Below are positions 46,904 through 53,966 of a DNA stretch of 64,000 nt, in pieces (within the stretch, counting starts at the first letter, position 1; each line of letters starts with the position of its first letter). Source of the DNA: Acidobacteriota bacterium (GTDB lineage: Bacteria; Acidobacteriota; Thermoanaerobaculia; UBA5066; Gp7-AA6); the NCBI GenBank assembly GCA_027307335.1, contig DAHUXD010000012.1, forward strand, positions 1 through 64,000, read 5' to 3'. The position numbers and the translations under genes were made by a program. The notes below the pieces were generated by a model. It saw nothing but the letters and a program-made list of their open reading frames with translations. It did not search any database and had not been told where the DNA came from.

Positions 46904-48910
46904 ATGCCGGTCCGTAAAGACACGGGCTCCGGGTCTGACAGCGTGCAGCGCAACCCCATCCGGACCTCGGTCGCGAACGCCGTGGACGCCGCGAAGCGGT
47001 ACCTCCTCGCGACCCAGGCCGCCGACGGCCACTGGGTCGGCGAGCTCGAGGGCGACACGATCCTCGAGTCCGAGTACGTCCTGACGATGCACTTTCTCGG
47101 CCGCGCGGGCGAGGAGCGCATCCGGAAGGCGGCCGAGCACCTCCGGCGGAAACAATTACCGACCGGCGGCTGGGCGATCTACGAAGGGGGGCCCGCCGAG
47201 GTCAGCGCGTCGGTGAAGGCCTACTTCGTCCTGAAGCTGATGGGCGACGATCCCGCCGCCCCCCACATGGCGCGCGCGAGAGAGACCATCCTGTCGCTCG
47301 GCGGCATCGAGGCTTGTAATTCCTTCACGCGGATCTATCTCGCGATCTTCGGCCAGTGCTCGTGGGACGACACGCCCGCGGTCCCGCCCGAGATCGTGCT
47401 CCTCCCCGACTCCTTCATCTTCAACATCTACAAGATGTCCTCCTGGTCGCGCGGCATCGTCGTGCCGCTGTCGATCATCTGGGCAAAGAAACCGTACTGC
47501 CCCGTCCCGGATCACGCCGCGATCCCGGAGCTGCACGTGCCGCGCACCGCGACGCACGTTCCGAGGAGCCGGCGCGAGCGGTCCTGGCGCGGCTTCTTCA
47601 CGCGGATCGACCGCTGGCTGAAGCGGGCGGAGGCGGCGGGCTTCACGCCGTTCCGCAAGCGCGCCCTCGAGGTCTGCGAGGCCTGGATCCACGAGCGGCT
47701 GGTGAAGTCCGACGGGCTCGGCGCGATCTTCCCGCCGATCATCAACACGATCATCGCCTTCCGCTGTCTCGGCTACGCGATGGAGGACCCGCGCCTCCTC
47801 GCGCAGGTCCGCGAGCTCGAGAAGCTCGAGGTGGAGGACGACGAGACCCTGCACCTGCAGCCCTGCTTCTCTCCGATCTGGGACACCGCGCTCGTGATCG
47901 AGGCGCTCTCCGATGCGGGGCTGGCGCCGTCCGACCCGACTCTCCTCAAGGCGGGACGCTGGCTCCTCGACCGCGAGGTCAAGGAGGTCGGCGACTGGAA
48001 GAAGGCCTGCCCGGCCGCGGAGCCGGGGGGCTGGTACTTCGAGTACGCCAACGAGTGGTACCCGGACACCGACGACACCGCGGAGGTGCTCACGGCGCTC
48101 TCGCGCGTGCGCTTCCCCGGCGAGTCCGAGGACCTCGCCCGCGAGGGCGCGGTCGCCCGCGGCCAGGCCTGGATGATGGCCATGCAGAACCGCGACGGGG
48201 GCTGGGGCGCCTTCGACAAGGACTGCGACAACGAGGTCCTGACCTACATTCCCTTCGCCGACCACAACGCGATGATCGACCCGAGCTGCGAGGACATCAC
48301 CGGCCGCGCGCTCGAGGCGTTTCACTCGATCGGGGTCCCGGCGGGGCACCCCGCGGTGCGCCGGGCCGCGGCGTTTCTCGACGCGAAGCAGCTTCCCGAC
48401 GGCACCTGGTACGGCCGATGGGGCTGCAACTACATCTACGGGTCCTTCCTCGCGTTGCGCGGACTCCTGCACGCCGGCGAGGATCTGCGCCAGCCGCGCT
48501 TCCAGCAGACGGCCGACTGGATCCGCTCACGGCAGAACCCCGACGGCGGCTGGGGCGAGCTCCCGCACTCCTACGACGATCCGTTGACGAAGGGCATCGG
48601 CCCGTCGACGCCGTCGCAGACCGCCTGGGCCCTCGTCGGGCTCTTCTCGACGGGCGACCGCGACTCCGACGCGGTGCGGCGCGGGGTCGAGTACCTGCTC
48701 GCGAACCAGCAGTACGACGGCTCCTGGAAGGACGACCACTGGACCGCGACCGGCTTCCCCAAGGTCTTCTACCTGCGCTACCACCTGTACGCGACGGTGT
48801 TCTCGCTGCGCGCGCTCGCCCTGTACACGCGCGAGTCGGGACCCAAGAACCGCTTCCCCCACGACGCCGGCGAGACCGCCGAGCGCGCGACCGAGCACGG
48901 AGTGAACTGA
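46904..48910 (+). CDS. shc: Squalene-hopene cyclase
   Basis: A 668-residue cyclase that folds squalene into hopene and diplopterol on the membrane surface. The catalytic acid motif DTDDTA is at 388-393 (central Asp390 equivalent to the proton donor), with the expected preceding EWYP. Several QW repeats are visible (QAADGHWVGELEGD, QNRDGGWGAFDKD, QLPDGTWYGRWG, QNPDGGWGELPHSY, QQYDGSWKDDHW). Length is usual for the family. It is the first gene of a co-directional series with hpnH (1-nt overlap), hpnA, hpnG and a squalene synthase gene. The ATG at 46904 follows a 133-bp leader from an AT-rich element. Also called hpnF. Confidence 0.97.
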   Translation: MPVRKDTGSGSDSVQRNPIRTSVANAVDAAKRYLLATQAADGHWVGELEGDTILESEYVLTMHFLGRAGEERIRKAAEHLRRKQLPTGGWAIYEGGPAEVSASVKAYFVLKLMGDDPAAPHMARARETILSLGGIEACNSFTRIYLAIFGQCSWDDTPAVPPEIVLLPDSFIFNIYKMSSWSRGIVVPLSIIWAKKPYCPVPDHAAIPELHVPRTATHVPRSRRERSWRGFFTRIDRWLKRAEAAGFTPFRKRALEVCEAWIHERLVKSDGLGAIFPPIINTIIAFRCLGYAMEDPRLLAQVRELEKLEVEDDETLHLQPCFSPIWDTALVIEALSDAGLAPSDPTLLKAGRWLLDREVKEVGDWKKACPAAEPGGWYFEYANEWYPDTDDTAEVLTALSRVRFPGESEDLAREGAVARGQAWMMAMQNRDGGWGAFDKDCDNEVLTYIPFADHNAMIDPSCEDITGRALEAFHSIGVPAGHPAVRRAAAFLDAKQLPDGTWYGRWGCNYIYGSFLALRGLLHAGEDLRQPRFQQTADWIRSRQNPDGGWGELPHSYDDPLTKGIGPSTPSQTAWALVGLFSTGDRDSDAVRRGVEYLLANQQYDGSWKDDHWTATGFPKVFYLRYHLYATVFSLRALALYTRESGPKNRFPHDAGETAERATEHGVN

Positions 48911-49911
48911 TGCGATTCCCCGTCCACATGCTGACCGACAACGTCCAGCACCAGGTCAAGAACGCGATCCGCGGCAACAAGCGGTACCCGTTCGTTCTCA
49001 TGCTGGAGCCCCTCTACACGTGCAACCTGGCTTGCATCGGGTGCGCCATCGAGCGGCACACCGGGAAGCTGAAGGACCGGCTGCCGCTGGAGAAGTGCCT
49101 CGAGGCTGTGGACATCTCGCAGGCCCCGACGGTGTCGATCTGCGGTGGCGAGCCGACGATCTACCCGGAGCTGCCGCAGCTCGTGGACGAGATCATCAAG
49201 CGCAGGCGCCAGATCATTCTGTGCACCAACGGCCTGCTCCTCGACGAGAACCTGTACGGCAAGATCGCGCCCCACAAGCGGCTGACGATCAACGTCCACC
49301 TCGATGGAATGAAGGAGACGCACGACTACGTCTGCGCGCGCGAGGGCGTCTTCGACAAGGCGATCGCCATGATCCGGGAGGGCGTGAAGCTCGGCCACCA
49401 CATCATGGCCAACACCACGATCTTCAAGGAGACCTCGATGGACGAGGTCGAGGAGCTCTGCCGGGTGCTGACGGACCTCGGCGTCGAGGGCATGCTCGTA
49501 TCGCCCGGCTACCAGTACGAGTCCGTCGACAGCGACATCTTCCTGTCCCGATCGGAGATGCAGCAGAAGTTCCGCCGGGTGCTGGACATCTCGAAGAAGT
49601 ACAAGCTGACCTCGACGCCGATGTTCCTCGAGTTCGCCGCGGGTCTGCGCGAGTACAACTGCTCGCCGTGGTCGACCGTCACGTACACGCCGAACGGCTG
49701 GAAGGGGCCCTGCTACCTGATCGGGAAGACGTGGTCGCCGACCTTCGAGGAGTTCTGGAACGGCACCGACTGGGCGTACTGGGAATCGCGGCAGGATCCC
49801 CTCTGCCGGAACTGCGCAATGCACTCCGGCTTCGAGGCCTCGGTCGTCCGCGAGCTGCCCAAGCACCCGGGCGACATGGTGCGGATGATCGCCTGGAACC
49901 TGGCGGCGTAG
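48910..49911 (+). CDS. hpnH: Adenosylhopane synthase, radical SAM (HpnH)
   Basis: A 333-residue radical-SAM enzyme that adds the 5'-deoxyadenosyl group to diploptene, giving adenosylhopane, the first extended hopanoid. The [4Fe-4S]/SAM motif CxxxCxxC lies at Cys38, Cys42 and Cys45 (CNLACIGC); CGGEPTIYPE is the GGE motif. The rest agrees with HpnH (VHLDGMKETHDYV, the SPWSTVTYTPNGWKGPCYL region and a C-terminal Cys pair around CRNCAMHSG). The start codon overlaps the cyclase stop (TGATG), so both are coupled. No defects visible. Confidence 0.97.
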   Translation: MRFPVHMLTDNVQHQVKNAIRGNKRYPFVLMLEPLYTCNLACIGCAIERHTGKLKDRLPLEKCLEAVDISQAPTVSICGGEPTIYPELPQLVDEIIKRRRQIILCTNGLLLDENLYGKIAPHKRLTINVHLDGMKETHDYVCAREGVFDKAIAMIREGVKLGHHIMANTTIFKETSMDEVEELCRVLTDLGVEGMLVSPGYQYESVDSDIFLSRSEMQQKFRRVLDISKKYKLTSTPMFLEFAAGLREYNCSPWSTVTYTPNGWKGPCYLIGKTWSPTFEEFWNGTDWAYWESRQDPLCRNCAMHSGFEASVVRELPKHPGDMVRMIAWNLAA

Positions 49912-49928
49912 GGGCCGGCTCGGGAACG

Positions 49929-49966
49929 CCCCTCACCCCCGCCCTCTCTCGGAGGGAGAGGGGGTA
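49929..49966. repeat. CTCCC-GGGAG palindromic repeat
   Basis: cccctcacccccgccctctc followed by tcggagggagagggggta; arms ccctctctc and gggagaggg. It interrupts the hopanoid series between hpnH and hpnA, directly ahead of the hpnA start (49985). Confidence 0.85.
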
Positions 49967-49984
49967 GATTTCGGCGGTCACCAC

Positions 49985-50971
49985 ATGGACCTCGTCACCG
50001 GCGGCACCGGCTTCGTCGGCTCCCACGTCGTTCGCGCCCTTCTCGCCCGCGGCCGCGCGGTGCGCTGCCTGGTGCGCGCCGGGAGCCGGCGCGAGAACCT
50101 CGAGGGACTTCCGATCGAGATCGTCGTCGGCGACCTGACCGACGCAGCCTCCCTCATCCCGGCGCTCTCCGGCGTCCGCACGCTCTACCACGTCGCGGCC
50201 GACTACCGGCTGTGGGCACGGAACCCGAACGAGCTCTACCGGGCCAACGCCGGCGGCACGGACAACGTCCTCGCCGCGGCCAGCGCGGCCGGCGTCGACC
50301 GCGTCGTGCACACGAGCTCGGTCGCCGCCCTCGGGCTCACGCGCGACGGATCGCCGGCCGACGAGACGACGCCGGTCGAGCGCTCGCGCATCATCGGCCA
50401 CTACAAGAAGTCCAAGTACGACGCCGAGCGGGTCGCTCTGTCGTGGGCCGCTCGCGGGCTCCCCGTCGTGATCGTCAACCCGTCGACGCCGGTCGGCGAA
50501 GGCGACATCAAGCCGACGCCGACCGGGCAATTGATCGTCGACTTCCTGAACCGCCGGATGCCGGCGTACGTGGACACGGGGCTGAACCTCGTCGACGTCC
50601 GCGACGTGGCGGCCGGCCATCTCGCCGCGGCGGAAAAGGGCCGCGTGGGCGAGCGATATATCCTCGGCAACCGCGACATGACGCTCCGGGAGATCCTCGA
50701 GACGCTCGCGCGGCTGACCGGCCTGCCCGCCCCTCGCGTGCGGCTGCCCCACTGGATCCCGCTCACCGCCGCCGCCGTCGCGACCGGCGCCGCGCGGGTC
50801 ACCGGCCGTCCGCCGCGCGTCTCGCTCGAGAGCGTGCGGATGTCGACGCACCGGATGTTCTTCGACGCCGGCAAGGCGATCCGCGATCTCGGACTGCCGC
50901 AGACGCCGGTGGACGAGGCGCTGTCCCGCGCCGTCGCCTGGTTCCGGGAGAAGGGCTATGTCGGCCGGTAG
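49985..50971 (+). CDS. hpnA: Hopanoid-associated sugar epimerase (HpnA)
   Basis: A 328-residue short-chain dehydrogenase/epimerase-like protein. The nucleotide-binding motif GGTGFVG is at 6-12; the catalytic pair Tyr140 and Lys144 (YKKSK) matches YxxxK; Ser/Thr in HTSSVAALG precede. HpnA is found in most hopanoid loci. It is presumed to act on the ribosyl or related side chain, but its reaction is not established. It is preceded by a palindromic repeat and overlaps hpnG by 14 nt. Confidence 0.93.
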   Translation: MDLVTGGTGFVGSHVVRALLARGRAVRCLVRAGSRRENLEGLPIEIVVGDLTDAASLIPALSGVRTLYHVAADYRLWARNPNELYRANAGGTDNVLAAASAAGVDRVVHTSSVAALGLTRDGSPADETTPVERSRIIGHYKKSKYDAERVALSWAARGLPVVIVNPSTPVGEGDIKPTPTGQLIVDFLNRRMPAYVDTGLNLVDVRDVAAGHLAAAEKGRVGERYILGNRDMTLREILETLARLTGLPAPRVRLPHWIPLTAAAVATGAARVTGRPPRVSLESVRMSTHRMFFDAGKAIRDLGLPQTPVDEALSRAVAWFREKGYVGR

Positions 50972-51650
50972 CCCGCGCGTCCTGATCGTGACCGCGATGC
51001 CGGAGGAGCTCGGCGCGCTCTCGGCGCGCCGGCTCCCCGACGGCGTGCGCGCCGCGGCCACCGGCGAGGGACCCCGGCGCGCCGCACGACGGGCCGCCGA
51101 GCTCTGCGACATCCACCGGCCTTCGGTGCTCCTCGGCGCCGGCGTCGCCGGCGCGCTCTCCACCGACCTCGCGTTCGGCGAGATCCTCGTCGCGCGGCGC
51201 GTGTGCGACGCCTCGGGCGACGCTCCGCACCCGGACGCCGCTCTCTCGGAGCGCGCGGCCGCGATCCCGGGGATCCGCGGAGGCGCGCTCTTCTCCGCCG
51301 ACCGCATGCTGCTCGCGCCGCGCGAGCGCTCCGAGCTCGCCGCGAGGATGGCCGACGATCATCCGGCCGCCGTCGACATGGAGTCGGCCGGCTGGGCCCG
51401 CGTCGCGAGCGCCCGCGGCATCCCCTACATCGTCGTCCGCGCCGTCAGCGATACCGCCGACGAGGACCTGCCGGCCTACCTCTCGCGCTGTTACGACCCC
51501 GAAGGAGGGATTCGCCGTGCGAAGGTGATCCTCCATGCGCTCGCGAAACCGGCCACCATCCCGAGGCTCCTCGCGATGCGCCGGCGCGTGCGGGAGTGCG
51601 GCGAGCGGCTGTCCGCGTTCCTCGAGCACTTTCTCTCGGGGGTCCTGTGA
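50958..51650 (+). CDS. hpnG: Adenosylhopane nucleosidase (HpnG)
   Basis: A 230-residue member of the purine nucleoside phosphorylase/MTA-nucleosidase superfamily, placed as HpnG: it removes adenine from adenosylhopane to yield ribosylhopane. Signs: VTAMPEELGALSARRLP at the N terminus, GAGVAGALSTDLAFGEI, VDMESAGWARVA (ribose-binding Glu in the family's ME motif) and IVVRAVSDTADED (catalytic Asp region). The best support is the location between hpnA and the squalene synthase gene, since on its own it could be read as an MTA/SAH nucleosidase. The ATG is inside hpnA's 3' end. Confidence 0.9.
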   Translation: MSAGSPRVLIVTAMPEELGALSARRLPDGVRAAATGEGPRRAARRAAELCDIHRPSVLLGAGVAGALSTDLAFGEILVARRVCDASGDAPHPDAALSERAAAIPGIRGGALFSADRMLLAPRERSELAARMADDHPAAVDMESAGWARVASARGIPYIVVRAVSDTADEDLPAYLSRCYDPEGGIRRAKVILHALAKPATIPRLLAMRRRVRECGERLSAFLEHFLSGVL

Positions 51651-52564
51651 GCGGCGCCGGGGCCGCGTCGATGCGCCGGCTCGAGGATCTCCTCGAGAAG
51701 ACGAGCCGGACCTTCGCGCTCTCCATCCCGGTGCTGCCCGATCCGACGCGGCGGGAAGTCACCATCGCGTATCTGCTGTTTCGCATCGCGGACACGTTCG
51801 AGGACGCCGCGCACTGGAGTCCCGAGGACCGCATCGCCGCCCTCGCCGACTTCGAGGCGCTGCTCGCGAGCGACGACCGGACGCGGGCCGAAGCCCTCGC
51901 GAAGGACTGGGTCGCTCGCGACGTCGCCCGCCACGCGGGCTACCGGGAGCTCGTGGCCGAGACGCCGTTCGTGCTCGAGGCCTTCCTCGCGCTCTCGCCC
52001 GGCGCGGTGCCGCCGATCCGCGAGCACGTGATCCGGTCGGCGCGCGGCATGGCGTCGATCGTGGCGCGAACGCGCTCGGGCGAGCTGACGCTCCACTCGA
52101 TCCGGGAGCTCCAGGACTACTGCTACCTCGTTGCGGGAATCGTCGGCGAGATGCTCACCGAGCTCTTCGTCCTCGACCGCGCCTCGCTCGCCGGCATCGC
52201 GTCGTTCCTCCGCGAGCGGGCGGCCACGTTCGGCGAGGCGCTCCAGCTCGTCAACATCCTGAAGGACTCCGCGGGGGACGCCGAGGAGGGGCGGCGGTAC
52301 CTGCCCGAGGAGGTGCCGGTTTCGGAGGTGTTCGCGCTCGCGCGGCGGGACCTCGGCGTCGCGGGTGACTACATCCGAGAGCTTCAGGCGGCGGGCGCGC
52401 CGCGAGGCATCGTCGAGTTCACCGCGCTGCCGGTCCGGCTTGCGTGGGCCGCGCTCGAGCGCGTCGAGAACCGCGGGCCCGGCGCGAAGGTCAGCCGGCC
52501 CGAGGTGTTCCTCATCGTCCAGAAACTCAAACGGGCTCTGGATAAGAACGAGCCCGTGGCGTAA
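51647..52564 (+). CDS. Squalene synthase-like enzyme
   Basis: A 305-residue trans-isoprenyl diphosphate synthase (squalene/phytoene synthase superfamily) that condenses two farnesyl diphosphates, presumably through presqualene diphosphate to squalene. First Asp-rich motif DTFED at 49-53, second near D207-SAG-D211 (NILKDSAGDAEEG). The N-terminal KTSRTFALSIPVLP and YCYLVAGIVGEMLTELF resemble the eukaryote-type squalene synthase more than HpnC or HpnD. No HpnE oxidase lies in the window, so this enzyme may make squalene alone. GTG 51647 overlaps the hpnG stop; ATG 51671 is an alternative. Reductive squalene synthases need NADPH; that step is inferred. Confidence 0.88.
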   Translation: MSGAGAASMRRLEDLLEKTSRTFALSIPVLPDPTRREVTIAYLLFRIADTFEDAAHWSPEDRIAALADFEALLASDDRTRAEALAKDWVARDVARHAGYRELVAETPFVLEAFLALSPGAVPPIREHVIRSARGMASIVARTRSGELTLHSIRELQDYCYLVAGIVGEMLTELFVLDRASLAGIASFLRERAATFGEALQLVNILKDSAGDAEEGRRYLPEEVPVSEVFALARRDLGVAGDYIRELQAAGAPRGIVEFTALPVRLAWAALERVENRGPGAKVSRPEVFLIVQKLKRALDKNEPVA

Positions 52565-52592
52565 TTGCAATCCACCGCGACTCGTAGATAAT
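52565..52592 (+). promoter_or_regulatory. Possible promoter TTGCAA-16-GATAAT
   Basis: TTGCAA (52565-52570) and GATAAT (52587-52592) separated by 16 nt, directly after the squalene synthase stop. Transcription would start about 20 nt before the ATG at 52619. A rare good sigma-70-type match in this GC-rich segment. Confidence 0.55.
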
Positions 52593-52618
52593 TCGACGTC
52601 CTTTCCCGGACTCCGAAG

Positions 52619-53779
52619 ATGCGCATGCGCCACGACCGACGGAGAAAGACTGCCCCCGGCCTGTTCGCGCGGGGAGTCGTGTTCTTCGTCGCCCTGCTCC
52701 TTCCCCTGCCCGCCGCGCTTTCCGGCGCCGAGCTTCGGCTGTTCACGGACTCCGCTCCGAGGCCGCGGTACGCCGTATCGCCATCGGCCGACGAGGACGC
52801 GCTCCGACTCGTCGACCTCGAGCACTCGTACCCATGGTCGGGCGGTGGCGGTCTCGATCTCGGCCTCGCCGCACCCGAGGACCAGGAAGCGCCGAAGCCC
52901 CAGGGAGACACCGCTCCCCCTCCCGAGACCGTGGCCTCTCCCGCTCCGAAGAAGTTCTGGGACACGACGACGACGCTCTGGACGATCGGAGCCCTCCTCG
53001 GCGGCGTCGGCCAGGCCATCGGAGGTCCCATCCACTACGGGACGATTCCGTGGCACTTCACCGACGAGAAGTACTTCCAGTACGACACGTACGCGGGCGG
53101 AGCCGACAAGGCTTCTCACTTCACCGTCTCGAGCGGCGTGTCGCGGCTCCTGTACGAGGTCTACGTCCACGACGGCAAGACGGTCGACCAGGCATTCTGG
53201 CTCGCGTTCGCGACCACGCTGACGGCGGGCATCTTCGTCGAGACGGGCGACGCGATCTGCGTCTACGGGTGGTCGTGGCAGGACCTCTCGGCCGACCTCC
53301 TCGGCGACGTGTCGGGCCTCCTCATTCAGCGCTACGGGCTGCAGGACACGATCGGCCTTCGGCTCGGGCCGGCCGACACGGACATCCCGCCGGCGGCGAT
53401 CGGGTCGAGCCTGCCCTATCTCGGGCACGACTACACCAACGAGATCTACGTCGTGGACCTGAAGCTCGGCGGAGCGATCACCCGGCTCGGGGGGCAACCC
53501 GGTTTCGCGCGCTACTTTCTGACGTCGTTCGCCTTCTACACGAAGGGGTTCGGCTACCAGCCGCCGCTCCCGTCCCGCTACCAGTCGGTCGGCGTCGAGC
53601 TCGGCATCAACTTCCCCGCGATTCTCGACGATCTGAAAGTGCCGAAGGACAAGTGGTGGGGCCAGGGCCTCTACGCGTTCTTCAACTTCTTCCGGATTCC
53701 CTACACGCAGGTCGGCACGTACTACAACTTCAAGACGAAGAAGTGGTACGGCCCGAGCGCGCCGTATCACTATTACTGA
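52619..53779 (+). CDS. DUF2279 (YfiM-like) exported protein
   Basis: A 386-residue protein with a signal peptide (hydrophobic at about 17-33) and a DUF2279-like core: GGADKASHFTVSSGVSRLLYEVY, then FWLAFATTLTAGIFVETGDAICVYGWSWQDLSADLLGDVSGLL, typical of the predicted lipoprotein/membrane YfiM group. A Pro-rich linker (about 90-108) and a beta-rich C-terminal third with many Tyr and Trp (SRYQSVGVELGINFP, GTYYNFKTKKW) suggest an outer-membrane-associated domain. It follows the hopanoid genes by 54 bp but has its own promoter-like sequence, so it need not belong to them. Function unknown. Confidence 0.75.
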   Translation: MRMRHDRRRKTAPGLFARGVVFFVALLLPLPAALSGAELRLFTDSAPRPRYAVSPSADEDALRLVDLEHSYPWSGGGGLDLGLAAPEDQEAPKPQGDTAPPPETVASPAPKKFWDTTTTLWTIGALLGGVGQAIGGPIHYGTIPWHFTDEKYFQYDTYAGGADKASHFTVSSGVSRLLYEVYVHDGKTVDQAFWLAFATTLTAGIFVETGDAICVYGWSWQDLSADLLGDVSGLLIQRYGLQDTIGLRLGPADTDIPPAAIGSSLPYLGHDYTNEIYVVDLKLGGAITRLGGQPGFARYFLTSFAFYTKGFGYQPPLPSRYQSVGVELGINFPAILDDLKVPKDKWWGQGLYAFFNFFRIPYTQVGTYYNFKTKKWYGPSAPYHYY

Positions 53780-53781
53780 CC

Positions 53782-53873
53782 GGGGTCAGGTCTCTCGCGT
53801 TTTCGGAGCGACGACGCGAGATCCATGTTTTCCGTGCTGGAGAAAGAGCTCCGAAAACCAAAGACCTGACCCC
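53782..53873. repeat. MITE-like inverted repeat with GGGGTCAGGTCT ends
   Basis: Left arm ggggtcaggtct (from 53782) continuing to ttttcggagc (53809); right arm gctccgaaaa (from 53848) ending agacctgacccc (53873). The arms are 26-28 bp and match with few differences, around a 38-bp loop. No coding capacity. It lies between convergent genes and could also stop transcription. Confidence 0.8.
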
Positions 53874-53891
53874 ATCGAAGCGCGCAGGCCC

Positions 53892-53950
53892 GACTTGCGG
53901 GCTGCTGCTTTCCGTAGGTGACTCGAAGCGCCGCGGGACTTGCGGGCTGC
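53892..53950. repeat. 14-bp direct repeat pair (gacttgcgggctgc)
   Basis: gacttgcgggctgc occurs at 53892-53905 and 53937-53950, next to the MITE-like element. A likely footprint of duplication or insertion. Noncoding. Confidence 0.6.
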
Positions 53951-53966
53951 CCCTGCTGCTGGCCCC

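Noticed and set aside
50958-51650. Ordinary MTA/SAH nucleosidase (mtnN)
   Set aside because: Position inside the hopanoid series between hpnA and squalene synthase, with start/stop overlaps, favours HpnG.
51647-52564. Phytoene synthase for carotenoids
   Set aside because: Sequence around KTSRTFALSIP and YCYLVAGIVGEML and the hopanoid context favour squalene formation; no carotenoid genes nearby.
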